Shown: positions 45,399 to 53,607 of the stretch, piece by piece
Position numbering within the stretch: the stretch's first letter is position 1
Layout of the letters: each line of letters opens with the position of its first letter
Source: Chitinophaga solisilvae
Lineage (GTDB): Bacteria > Bacteroidota > Bacteroidia > Chitinophagales > Chitinophagaceae
Assembly: GCF_009928525.1 (NCBI RefSeq)
Contig: NZ_JAABOK010000004.1
Span: 468,019-532,018 of the forward strand
Reading direction: 5' to 3'
Length of the DNA: 64,000 nt
The notes under the pieces: model-generated
Seen by the model: only the letters and a program-made list of their open reading frames with translations
Databases searched by the model: none
What the model was told of the DNA's origin: nothing
Made by a program: the position numbers and the translations under genes

Positions 45399-46592
45399 TC
45401 AAAAGTTAAGCAGAAAAATATCGTTCCATCCGGCAGCTTCAGGCGCCTGCGCCGTAAGCAGACTTAACACTATACCGGCGCGGCCTTCCAGCAATCCGGC
45501 ATTATTTTCATCCGCCCATTGCTCAGGAGGATGTGCGTCTATCTTTTGCAGCAGCGTTTCTGCCCATGCGAGGGAGGCGTCTTTATACATCTGTTCACCT
45601 GTAGCGCGGTAGATGGTATCATATACGTTAATCAGCCCGCTGTATCCATGGCAAAAGAAGAGGTTCAGCTTATCCGTCTTATACAGGTCGTTGCTCAGTG
45701 TCAGCGAGGCAATCTCCTTTGCGGTGGCAATATATTCCTCCTTCTTCAGCACCTTCCCCATTTTCAGATACATCAGTGCCTGGTTCAGGTCCCCATAGCA
45801 CCAGGCCAGCCTGCTGGTATAAAAATCCAGGTTTTGTTCATCCATATTCTCCATCTCGATATAACTGGTAGGGTAGTACGAATTTCTGCCGGTCGCCTCC
45901 AGCGGCCGTCGCTTCCCTTCGATAAAGCGCATGCCTTGTTCGATAAGGTAGCTGACCTGCGTTTCAGCGATACCTTTATCTTTCAGTTCCGCAAGGATCA
46001 TCAGTTGCCCCGCCAGGCCGTGTGCCAGGCCCAGGTCGAATTCTATCTCTTCTCTGCCCAGCAGTACCGTGTTCATCATCCGCATCCCGCTATCGTCAAT
46101 CCGCGCTTTCCCCTGATATGCCGCCAGCATTTCCATAATCCATGGCAGCATCTTTTCTTCGGGTAACCGCCGGATGAAGTAATAGAGTATCCCCATGCCG
46201 CCGTGCAGGTAGTCAGACTTCCCTACCTTCAGGGACTTCAGCCCTATGTTAAAGAGAAATTCTTCTGTATCCCCGAAGCCGTCATTGATATCGAACGACA
46301 GAAATTTCTTTTCATTCAGATGGCAGAACAGGTAACATACACCTGCCAGGCCGTTACAGAAGGAAAAGAGATTTTGAAGCTTATAGGTGTTGTTGTTGAT
46401 GGTATCGATGAGAAGGTCGCAGCATTCGTGCCCTTTACGTGTGTAATGCGGATCGTTCAGATAGCGGCCGGCATAGAAATTACAGAGGGTAAGCCCGGCC
46501 AGCCCCTGCATGAGTGATATATTCCGTTCTGTATCCTCTGTCTGTACCGCGTTGTTGAGCGCGTCCAGCATATGCCTGATTCTGTTTTCCAT
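45399..46592 (-). CDS. lanC: Lanthionine cyclase (LanC)
   Basis: The 397-residue protein carries the whole zinc and catalytic set: GLAHGLAG near 195 (His), WCYGDLN near 270 (Cys) and FCHGYSG near 320 (Cys-His). It adds Cys thiols to dehydrated Ser and Thr, closing lanthionine rings. Start MENRIRHML fits the family. It is encoded between the arginase-like gene (11-base gap) and the LLM gene (3-base gap) in the same operon. Confidence 0.94.
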   Translation of the reverse strand: MENRIRHMLDALNNAVQTEDTERNISLMQGLAGLTLCNFYAGRYLNDPHYTRKGHECCDLLIDTINNNTYKLQNLFSFCNGLAGVCYLFCHLNEKKFLSFDINDGFGDTEEFLFNIGLKSLKVGKSDYLHGGMGILYYFIRRLPEEKMLPWIMEMLAAYQGKARIDDSGMRMMNTVLLGREEIEFDLGLAHGLAGQLMILAELKDKGIAETQVSYLIEQGMRFIEGKRRPLEATGRNSYYPTSYIEMENMDEQNLDFYTSRLAWCYGDLNQALMYLKMGKVLKKEEYIATAKEIASLTLSNDLYKTDKLNLFFCHGYSGLINVYDTIYRATGEQMYKDASLAWAETLLQKIDAHPPEQWADENNAGLLEGRAGIVLSLLTAQAPEAAGWNDIFLLNF

Positions 46593-46603
46593 AGCAACAA
46601 TAT

Positions 46604-47518
46604 TTATGATTTACATAACATGGTTTTTTCTGCTGCTTCCTGTATGGGCACCACGGTAGTCTGATATAAGGTGTTCAGTCCTTTCAGCAGCAGCGCTTCT
46701 ATCAGTTCCCATTGATCTTCCGGCGTATATCCGCTGTATCGGGAGCGGCAGATGGTAATGAGCGCCGGCCTGATATTTTTATGATGGAGCAGGGCAATAA
46801 ATTCATCCATACGTGCGGCTATTTTTTCCGGCGTCACCTTCCGCGGACTGGGCAGCATGGTATTGTAATAGTTGACAACCAGATAATAGCGGCCGTTTGC
46901 GGTCATGGCTTCTGCGCGGTGTACCGCAAATTTCAGCGGATGATATTGCTGCTGCAAAAATTCTTCGTATTGTTCTGGTGTTACTTCCAGTATCACTTCA
47001 TTCCTGGTTTCAGGATTTGTTTCACAGGAGAAGTAATCCAGGTCTATATCCAGCAGGATGTCTGCGGTTTTCTCCGGATGAAACAGGGCAGGCTGTGTGC
47101 GTTCGTAGGTGAGCTGCTGCCAGGCAGATTGCAGCAGTGGGGCAGAAGCCTTATTCAGCGGGCCTGCCAGGATATTTTTATGGTTGTTGTTATAAGAGGT
47201 AATGTACATGTCAGAAGTACCGGTACGGGACATATCTGTCTGTATCCAGGAAACATGCCTGATGAAGCCGGTGAATCCCGCTGCCAGGATGAACGACGCA
47301 ATATCCAGTTCGGTATAGGTGAAATCCCGGATCTCTTCATAGGACCAGCTTTCTGTTTCCTGCAACGGCTTGTTCAGTTTTGGAACGGACATATCGGAGT
47401 GATCGTCAAAATGATAAAGCACATGTTCCTTATCTGGTATGATGCCTGATTTAGCCGCCAGCATCCATGCGAGGAATGCTTCATGATGTTCTTCCAGTAT
47501 GTAAACAGGGATATTCAT
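46604..47518 (-). CDS. UPF0489-family peptide arginase (Arg to ornithine)
   Basis: The 304-residue protein starts with IPVYILEEHHEAFLAWM and contains FDDHSDM near 40 and DIDLDYFSC near 162, the acidic and His metal pattern of the arginase-like UPF0489 fold. Family members such as OspR act in RiPP clusters and change Arg in precursor peptides to ornithine, releasing urea. This cluster's three precursors each hold an Arg-Arg pair at the same place, which gives the enzyme an obvious target. Start at ATG 47518 (MNIPVY) is chosen, since the longer frame uses TTG at 47524. It is the first enzyme after the precursors. Confidence 0.82.
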   Translation of the reverse strand: MNIPVYILEEHHEAFLAWMLAAKSGIIPDKEHVLYHFDDHSDMSVPKLNKPLQETESWSYEEIRDFTYTELDIASFILAAGFTGFIRHVSWIQTDMSRTGTSDMYITSYNNNHKNILAGPLNKASAPLLQSAWQQLTYERTQPALFHPEKTADILLDIDLDYFSCETNPETRNEVILEVTPEQYEEFLQQQYHPLKFAVHRAEAMTANGRYYLVVNYYNTMLPSPRKVTPEKIAARMDEFIALLHHKNIRPALITICRSRYSGYTPEDQWELIEALLLKGLNTLYQTTVVPIQEAAEKTMLCKS

Positions 47519-47574
47519 ATACAAGGGTATTTATGCTGATAACGGGTATCCGGAAGCCTGTGCGTGGGCAGAGA

Positions 47575-47613
47575 GGAAATATCCAGGATTGAAAAACAAT
47601 CCCGGATATTTCC
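47575..47613 (-). promoter_or_regulatory. Stem-loop between precursor and enzyme genes, probable attenuator
   Basis: Arms 47575-47584 plus 47586-47591 pair with 47597-47602 plus 47604-47613. The stem is 16 pairs with one A/C mismatch and a loop of five A. It lies 21 bases after the last precursor stop and 57 before the arginase start. No T run follows in the direction of transcription, so it may be a partial terminator or an RNA-stability element that gives excess precursor message. Confidence 0.6.
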
Positions 47614-47633
47614 ATTGAGCGTCAGCCGGTCGC

Positions 47634-47843
47634 TTACTTGTTGCAGGATCTTCTGCAGCAGGAGTCAGCACCTTCAGCTACCAGCGCATTTTCTTTCTCC
47701 TGAGCAGGTACATCTACGGTGTTACCGCAGGCAACGCCTGAATCAGTAGTCTGACCTTCAGAACCCAGCAGGGCTTTCATCTGATCGTCCTGAAGACGCA
47801 AGAGGGTTTCTTTTTCTAATCTGATTTTGTTTTTCTTTTCCAT
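47634..47843 (-). CDS. Class I lanthipeptide precursor 1
   Basis: The 69-residue peptide has a leader (1-28) with LEKETLLRLQDDQMKALLGS, the Bacteroidota class I lanthipeptide leader type. The core starts after Gly-Ser and has one conserved block, QTTDSGVACGNTVDVP (31-46). A variable linker follows, and the end reads DSCCRRSCNK (60-69). Four Cys (39, 62, 63, 67) are available for up to four lanthionine rings with upstream Thr/Ser. It is the copy nearest the modification genes. The linker is longest here and contains ENALVAEGAD. Confidence 0.93.
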   Translation of the reverse strand: MEKKNKIRLEKETLLRLQDDQMKALLGSEGQTTDSGVACGNTVDVPAQEKENALVAEGADSCCRRSCNK

Positions 47844-47899
47844 TTTTTAGGATTTAATACGACTGATAAAATGTTGATGATAAAGAGAACCGGCAGTTA

Positions 47900-48100
47900 T
47901 TATTTGCCATTGCAGGACCTTCTGCAGCAGGAGCCTTCTGCAAGTGCGAGCTTGGCAGTTTCCTCCGGGAAGTCGATGGTGTTACCGCAGGCAACACCTG
48001 AATCGGTGGTCTGTTGTTCAGCGCCCAGTAAGGCTTTCATTTGATCGTCCTGGAGACGTAACAGGGTTTCTTTTTCTAATTTGATTTTTTTCTTTTCCAT
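47900..48100 (-). CDS. Class I lanthipeptide precursor 2
   Basis: The 66-residue peptide has leader 1-27 ending LLGA. The core holds QTTDSGVACGNTIDFP (30-45), a linker, and GSCCRRSCNGK (56-66). Cys at 38, 58, 59 and 63 and Arg60-Arg61 are as in the other two copies. It lies between copies 1 and 3 with 50-60 base gaps that themselves are similar, suggesting tandem duplication. Confidence 0.93.
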   Translation of the reverse strand: MEKKKIKLEKETLLRLQDDQMKALLGAEQQTTDSGVACGNTIDFPEETAKLALAEGSCCRRSCNGK

Positions 48101-48153
48101 TTTTCGGATTTTGGTACGATTGATAAAATGTTAATGAAAGGTGTGGAACTGCA

Positions 48154-48366
48154 CTATTTTTTCGTATTGCAGGACCTTCTGCAGCAGGAGCCTTCTGCAG
48201 CATATTCCAGCTTAGCGTCTGACTCAGTAGGTACGTCTACCGTGTTGCTGCAGGCAACACCGGAATCGGTAGTCTGATCTTCCGCTCCCAGCAGGGCTTT
48301 CATTTGATCGTCCTGGAGGCGCAGCAGGGTGGCTTTTTCAAGATTGATCTTCTTTTTCTTTTCCAT
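48154..48366 (-). CDS. Class I lanthipeptide precursor 3
   Basis: The 70-residue peptide, first in the transcript, has leader 1-28 ending LLGA. The core has QTTDSGVACSNTVDVP (31-46) with Gly to Ser change after the Cys, a linker containing LEYAAEG, and GSCCRRSCNTKK (59-70). Cys are at 39, 61, 62 and 66, with Arg63-Arg64 between the last pair and final Cys. Confidence 0.93.
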   Translation of the reverse strand: MEKKKKINLEKATLLRLQDDQMKALLGAEDQTTDSGVACSNTVDVPTESDAKLEYAAEGSCCRRSCNTKK

Positions 48367-49169
48367 TGTGAAAGGTTGAAGGATTTAAAAAATAGGAATT
48401 CCAGGCCGAGCGTTGTGCTCAGCATATGCCAGGCTAATGCATAGAAAGTTCTCTCGCGGCCGCTTAAACTTCATAGCAGAAGCAATGTGCCAGGGTAAAA
48501 GGCTCAACAAAAATTAAAATAGCAGGGAAATAGCGTATAGGTCCATACTATTGGAAAACTGCAAATCCGGTAATTTTTTTAAAGAATAATAAATGGGAAT
48601 TACTGCTCCCGGCTATCCTGTCAGCGACAGTGCCGAGTACAACTCAACAGACTAAAACATAACTAAAAACAAACTGAAATACAGTCAACAGAACAACACA
48701 CAAGATGGAATTACACACTGTTACTCACTTTGCATCAGGGAAAAAATGGTGCGTCCAGCATCATAGGTACAACAAAATTAAAGGTAAAGGCAATCAACAA
48801 TGTTTCTTCTTATCAGATTCTGGTGATACTATCGTATGGATACAAATAAACATGAAAGAAATAATAATTACAAATATTTTTTTCTCTTTTTTTATTTTTT
48901 AATCTCTGCCCAGCGCTATTCTAATCATGTGAAGTGCAGGAAGTACAGCAGTGTCGGCGCTTGACGGGGATCGGTTATCTTTTTTATTTTCCGGAAGCTG
49001 CATTAATATTTCAGAAATGAATTTTATCAGGAAGGTGTAATTGTAATAGTTAGCGGTGCTACCAAAAGGGAGTGCCTGAATACAGATGGTCTTCAGGTGC
49101 ATGGGCTTAGATTTTGGTAAGCACAGCAGGGATAGACATGTAAAGTTTATTCCGGCCGGAATTAACAGT
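48367..49169. other. Non-coding region upstream of the lanthipeptide operon
   Basis: About 800 bases contain no gene I can support. The region holds the operon promoter. Two minus-strand motifs resemble the Bacteroidota -7 element TAnnTTTG: an exact match at 48780-48773, and a seven-of-eight match at 48515-48508. Short open frames on both strands here lack coding features. Confidence 0.5.
48773..48800 (-). promoter_or_regulatory. Candidate promoter of the lanthipeptide operon
   Basis: Read on the minus strand, TTG (48800-48798) is followed after 17 bases by TAATTTTG (48780-48773), matching the -7 consensus TAnnTTTG. The spacing is slightly shorter than the usual 19-21, and the distance to the first precursor is about 400 bases, which would imply a long leader RNA. 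Confidence is low. Confidence 0.3.
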
Positions 49170-49198
49170 AACCGCTTTGACCCGGTATCAAAGCGGTT
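49170..49198 (-). terminator. Hairpin after the propeller lipoprotein gene
   Basis: AACCGCTTTGA (49170-49180) pairs perfectly with TCAAAGCGGTT (49188-49198), 46 bases after the stop of the minus-strand gene. The T-run is short. Confidence 0.6.
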
Positions 49199-49243
49199 CA
49201 AATCCGCTGGTTTAAATTATTGGCTATAAAGTTATTTTCTAAT

Positions 49244-50260
49244 TTATTTACTTTTAAAGTCCGTGATGGTCTTTCCATCATAACGACGCACCCCAACCCC
49301 GGTTCCAAACCAGATACTTTCATCGTCAGCTTCCAGTATTCCCAGAAAATCCATTCTTCCCCCGGACATAATTTCGCTTACAACAGGCTTTTTGTTGTAC
49401 ACGGTCTTTTGATCATAACGGGAAAGTGCCCAGGTCTTCGGGTTTACTTCACCAGTAGTCCAGATGTTTCCTTTTTTATCTTCCATTATGGCATAAGCAC
49501 CTCTCTGTGAAATCTTAGTAAAGGTGCTGCCGTCATAGCGCCAAAGCCCATCAACGTCGCCGAACCAGATGTTCCCTTTTTTATCTTCGATTATTGACCA
49601 GACGTTGTGAAAGGGTTTGCCGTCCTTGTTTTTGAAAATGGTAAATGTCTTTCCATCATAATAACAGGCGTCGCCTCTTGTACCAAACCATATTTTTCCT
49701 GTTTTGTCTTCCATGATGGAATTAATATCATTATTGGGCAGCCCGTCCTTCGTTGTGAAATTTCGAAAGGACTTCCCATCATAACGGCTGACGCCACCTA
49801 TAGTGCCGAACCAGATATTGCCGGCTTTATCTTCATAAATATGAAGCGCTGAATTACTGCCAAGCCCATCCCTTGTTGTAAAATGCTGAAAGGATTTTCC
49901 ATTGTAATAATAGGCGCCCGAGTCCTTGGTGCCGAACCAGAGATTTCCTTTCCGATCTTCCAGAACATCCCAGAAGCTGGAGAATCTGGGCGAAATAATT
50001 TCACTTGTTAGATTGGTAAAAGATGTTCCATCGTAGCGAAATACGCCTAAGTAGGAAGCGATCAAAATGTTGCCGTTCTTGTCTTTCCTTACATTCCGGA
50101 CCATACTCGCAGGCACCTTGAAGGCGACTGCCTCTTTAAGCTGAGACTCGGAGTAGTGTCCTTTACTAATATTATCTTGTGGTTTGTTTTTGGCGTTTTG
50201 TTCACAGGAGATGTGAAAAGCAAACACCAGGAGCAAAGCATATACCCGTGCGTATTTCAT
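49244..50260 (-). CDS. Beta-propeller lipoprotein (two-component regulator propeller repeats)
   Basis: The protein is 338 residues from the ATG at 50260. That start gives a lipoprotein signal (FHISCEQN, Cys near 19). The longer frame adds 41 residues lacking one. About seven repeats follow the form EDKxGNIWFGTxxGVxRYDGKxF, one blade each, as in the periplasmic sensor part of hybrid histidine kinases. There is no kinase here, so it may sense or bind a sugar as a free lipoprotein. It lies 85 bases after the AraC gene on the same strand and may share its promoter. Confidence 0.85.
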   Translation of the reverse strand: MKYARVYALLLVFAFHISCEQNAKNKPQDNISKGHYSESQLKEAVAFKVPASMVRNVRKDKNGNILIASYLGVFRYDGTSFTNLTSEIISPRFSSFWDVLEDRKGNLWFGTKDSGAYYYNGKSFQHFTTRDGLGSNSALHIYEDKAGNIWFGTIGGVSRYDGKSFRNFTTKDGLPNNDINSIMEDKTGKIWFGTRGDACYYDGKTFTIFKNKDGKPFHNVWSIIEDKKGNIWFGDVDGLWRYDGSTFTKISQRGAYAIMEDKKGNIWTTGEVNPKTWALSRYDQKTVYNKKPVVSEIMSGGRMDFLGILEADDESIWFGTGVGVRRYDGKTITDFKSK

Positions 50261-50345
50261 AGTTTTTCTTTTGTATGGGCTTACCATCATTTTCAGTAAA
50301 CATAGCTTATCTTTAGAATAAGTGTATGTTAAAGATCGATCTGTC

Positions 50346-51248
50346 CTAATCTTCCGTAGGCCGGTAGCTGGGGAAGCTCGCATTACTCTCTACCAGTGCC
50401 TTGCGGTACTCTCTGGGTGATTTACCCTGATAAATCTTGAACTGCCTGTTAAAGTAAGAAATATTGTCAAAGCCACAGGCATAACATATCTCAGAAATAC
50501 CATCTTCTGTACCTATCAGCAACTTTGTAGCATGACTGATCCTCGTTTCGTTCACAAACTGTGAAAACGTTTTCTTGGTCCTTCTTTTAAAATAGCGGCA
50601 AAATGCCGATTCATTCATACACGCCAGGGAGGCGGCAGTCTTACTATCTACATGATGAAGGTAATTTTCCAATACATACTTAAATATGGATGTTAGCTTT
50701 TTTGAATCATCCCCCTTATAATGTATCTTCCTTGGATCATCGGTTAGCAACAGCAGATTTTCCCTGTTTCGGAGAGACAGCTCATCCAGTATCTGTAACA
50801 GTATGATCAGGTTTTTCATTTGCTGGTTTGCCTGCAATTGGAAGAACAGGCTATTGACGGACGGTGATACGTTCTCAAATTTTATTCCGTATGCAGACAG
50901 CTGCATCAGTTCTTTTATCTTCCTCAGCTCCAGTTTGTCAAAAAATTCTTTACCAAGACAATCCTCTGTAAACTGCACAATGAGGGCATGGGCCATTTCC
51001 GCTGTACTTCCGGAAGTATTGTCATTGCAAAAACAATGCACGAGCCCAGGACCAAACATATAGATCTCTCCTTCGCTGAAGTTCATCACCTTATTTCCTG
51101 CATATACCTTACCGGAACTTTTTACCATCAGGATCAGCTCATGCCCATGATGAAAGTGAAATGTATTGGTGAACCGGGGCTGGCAAAATTCCTTAATTGA
51201 AAAGCTGGCATCCTCTGGTGTTGAAATATGTCGGTAAGAAACTTTCAT
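50346..51248 (-). CDS. AraC-family transcriptional regulator
   Basis: The 300-residue protein has a cupin-like N-terminal sensor domain (FHFHHGHELILMVKSSG near 30) and a C-terminal pair of helix-turn-helix motifs. The second carries ISEICYACGFDNISYFNRQFKIYQGKSPREYR near 255 (typical family signature). It is divergent from the epimerase gene and probably controls the neighbouring sugar-acid operon in response to a pathway metabolite. Confidence 0.92.
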   Translation of the reverse strand: MKVSYRHISTPEDASFSIKEFCQPRFTNTFHFHHGHELILMVKSSGKVYAGNKVMNFSEGEIYMFGPGLVHCFCNDNTSGSTAEMAHALIVQFTEDCLGKEFFDKLELRKIKELMQLSAYGIKFENVSPSVNSLFFQLQANQQMKNLIILLQILDELSLRNRENLLLLTDDPRKIHYKGDDSKKLTSIFKYVLENYLHHVDSKTAASLACMNESAFCRYFKRRTKKTFSQFVNETRISHATKLLIGTEDGISEICYACGFDNISYFNRQFKIYQGKSPREYRKALVESNASFPSYRPTED

Positions 51249-51509
51249 AACAATAGTTTTAGTGTTTTTAGTACACTATTTATTTTATATGGTATGAATC
51301 TGTGATTATGGTAAATATAGTATTGATATTTTGCAATTTAAGTACTTTTATTTCAACGGAAGACTGAATAAGTTTGTGAGGAGAATGAATTTTTAGTATA
51401 GGTTCCGGTTATGAATGACAGATGCCATGCCATCAGCTTTATTTTCAACGTGAACAATATACAGGCTGTCCGCAAAGAATATTAAACCACATTTATACAT
51501 TAAAGCGTT
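51249..51509. promoter_or_regulatory. Divergent promoter region of the sugar-acid operon
   Basis: This 261-base A/T-rich gap separates the AraC gene from the operon. TAAGTTTG at 51369-51376 fits the -7 consensus for the plus-strand operon. The -33 element is weak (a T-rich stretch near 51347). The AraC protein would be expected to bind here. Confidence 0.4.
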
Positions 51510-52412
51510 ATGGAACTAGCAATACACAACTGGATGCGGTCCGAAACTATAGAAACTACTATAAGGAGGGTGTCGGCGCTTGGATATACCCGGCTTGAAA
51601 TTGCCGGAACCCCGGAGCAATATGATACAGGAAGCATCAGGAGGCTGATGAAAGACGCTGGCCTGTCCTGCTGGGGATCAGTAACACTGATGCTGGGAGA
51701 GCGAAACCTGCTGGCCAGGGATGAAGCGCAAAGGGCAAAATCCGTACAATATGTGAAGGACGTTATAAAAATGGTGAAGGAACTGGAAGGCCGTATGGTT
51801 TCCGTAGTTCCTGGTACCGTTGGGAAAATTGTACCGGACGGCAGGCCGGATGAAGAGTGGGAGTGGGCTGTTAACTCAATGAAGGAGATCTATAGCTATA
51901 GCGAGTCTTCGGGCATATTGCTGGGAATAGAACCCATCAACCGGTTTGAAACCTACTTCATCAACAGGGCTGATCAGGCACTGGCATTGGCGGAAGCTAC
52001 CGGGCCTAATTGTGGTGTATGCCTGGATACCTTTCACATGAATATCGAGGAGCCGGATATGTTTGAGGCGATCAGAAAGGCAAAAGGAAAACTGACAGGC
52101 TTTCATGTTGCAGATAACAACAGGATGGCGCCGGGAATGGGGAACCTCAATTGGGAAAAGATCATAGATACCTTAAAGGAAATAAATTATGATGACGTGC
52201 TTTCAGTAGAATTTTGTTCGCCGCTGGACCGTACGCCCGCCAATCCGTATCCGGGCTCCATTGATGAAAACCCTGAGAATCTGTCACCAGAGCAGGAAAA
52301 GTTTCTGCTCGATCATGGCAGCACTGCTGTTACGGAAGAGTTTTATACCATGCTCACTACCCGTTCATTTAATACCTTATCAAAACTTATTAAAAAGAAA
52401 GTCAACTGCTAA
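51510..52412 (+). CDS. Sugar phosphate isomerase/epimerase-family TIM barrel
   Basis: The 300-residue protein has the metal-binding pattern of xylose-isomerase-like TIM barrels: GIEPINRFETYF near 147 (Glu), CLDTFHMNIEE near 171 (Asp and His), GFHVADNNR near 197 and SVEFCSP near 232 (Glu). It most resembles ketose 3-epimerase-type enzymes. It is the first gene of the plus-strand operon, 3 bases before the dehydratase. The substrate is inferred to be a sugar or sugar acid. Confidence 0.8.
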   Translation: MELAIHNWMRSETIETTIRRVSALGYTRLEIAGTPEQYDTGSIRRLMKDAGLSCWGSVTLMLGERNLLARDEAQRAKSVQYVKDVIKMVKELEGRMVSVVPGTVGKIVPDGRPDEEWEWAVNSMKEIYSYSESSGILLGIEPINRFETYFINRADQALALAEATGPNCGVCLDTFHMNIEEPDMFEAIRKAKGKLTGFHVADNNRMAPGMGNLNWEKIIDTLKEINYDDVLSVEFCSPLDRTPANPYPGSIDENPENLSPEQEKFLLDHGSTAVTEEFYTMLTTRSFNTLSKLIKKKVNC

Positions 52413-52415
52413 CAG

Positions 52416-53582
52416 ATGAAAATAGCTAATGTAGAAGCATTTTGGTTGCGCTGTCCGATTCCTGAAGAAAAACAACATATTTCTGATTATGGATTATTGA
52501 CCAATTTTGATATGACACTTGTTGTTATAACTACGGAAGATGGCATGCAGGGATTTGGAGAAGCAAAAGCAGCAGTTGGGTCTTCAGGGGCATGTGCTTC
52601 CATCGTACATTGTATTGAAAATGATCTGAAGCCTGTTTTATTAGGTAAGGATGTTAAAGATATTACCCGTCTCTGGGAGGAAATGTATAATGGCACACGC
52701 GATCATTATGCATTGGCAAAAGGGAGGAAATTTCCGGTCCTGGGCAGAAGAGGGCTTACCATATCTGCTATGAGTGGCATTGATATTGCCCTGTGGGACC
52801 TCAAAGGGAAAATGCTGAATGCTCCGGTAATGGACCTCCTCGGAGGCGCCTGCAGAAATGAAATGCCGGCTTATGCAAGCGGTGGCTGGGCAGATGTAGA
52901 TAACATCGGTGCACAACTGAACGGCTATGTGAATAAAGGCTTCAGAGGTGTAAAGATGCGCGTTGGCGTGATGGACAAAACCGTACAAAACAGCATCGAC
53001 AGGGTGAAAGCTGCCAGGGCCGCTATAGGCCCGGACATTAAGCTGATGGCCGATGCACACGGTACCTTCAGTGTTCCGGAAGCCAAACAATTTTGCCATG
53101 GCGTACAGGATTGTAATCTGTACTGGTTTGAGGAACCGATCAGCCCTGATAATAAGCGTGGAACGGCAGAAGTGCGAAGGGCCACACATATTCCTATCGC
53201 CGCAGGTGAAAGTGAATACACCAGTTTCGATATCAATGAATTGCTGGAATTGAGAGGAATAGATGTCGTACAACCGGATGCAGCCATCATTGGCGGTATT
53301 TCAGAAACAATGCGCGTAGCGCATCTGGCCAGTGTACATCAGCTGGAGCTGGCGCCGCATTGCTGGGGTTCCATCGTTTCCTTTATGGCTGGTATCAATG
53401 TAGCGTTTGCTTCTCCTGCTGCCACTATTATAGAGTTCTCCCTCGGTGGAAATCCTATGATGTATGAGCTGGTGAAAGAACAAATCACGGTAACAAACGG
53501 TATGATATCAGCGCCTGTTGCTCCCGGATTAGGGGTAGTCCCTGACTGGGACTTTGTACGGGAGTTTAAGCAAAAAGTTTAG
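52416..53582 (+). CDS. Enolase-superfamily sugar-acid dehydratase (mandelate racemase group)
   Basis: The 388-residue protein has the capping domain then the TIM barrel of the mandelate racemase/muconate cyclase group. Metal ligands are Asp in LMADAHG near 212, Glu in WFEEPIS near 239 and Glu in AAGESEY near 266. Catalytic Lys is in GVKMRV near 188, with a His in APHCWGS near 311. This combination fits acid-sugar dehydratases. It removes water from an aldonic or similar acid to give a 2-keto-3-deoxy acid. The exact sugar is not predictable by eye. Confidence 0.82.
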   Translation: MKIANVEAFWLRCPIPEEKQHISDYGLLTNFDMTLVVITTEDGMQGFGEAKAAVGSSGACASIVHCIENDLKPVLLGKDVKDITRLWEEMYNGTRDHYALAKGRKFPVLGRRGLTISAMSGIDIALWDLKGKMLNAPVMDLLGGACRNEMPAYASGGWADVDNIGAQLNGYVNKGFRGVKMRVGVMDKTVQNSIDRVKAARAAIGPDIKLMADAHGTFSVPEAKQFCHGVQDCNLYWFEEPISPDNKRGTAEVRRATHIPIAAGESEYTSFDINELLELRGIDVVQPDAAIIGGISETMRVAHLASVHQLELAPHCWGSIVSFMAGINVAFASPAATIIEFSLGGNPMMYELVKEQITVTNGMISAPVAPGLGVVPDWDFVREFKQKV

Positions 53583-53607
53583 AAGTGGTACTTGTAAATA
53601 GTTAGTT

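Noticed and set aside
48705..48902. 65-codon plus-strand frame upstream of the precursors
   Set aside because: It lies in the A/T-rich promoter region, ends in a low-complexity Phe/Ile run, and has no homologue-like motif.
48899..49201. 100-codon minus-strand frame
   Set aside because: Its start codon is next to the 49170-49198 hairpin, and the frame has no recognisable domain or coding pattern.
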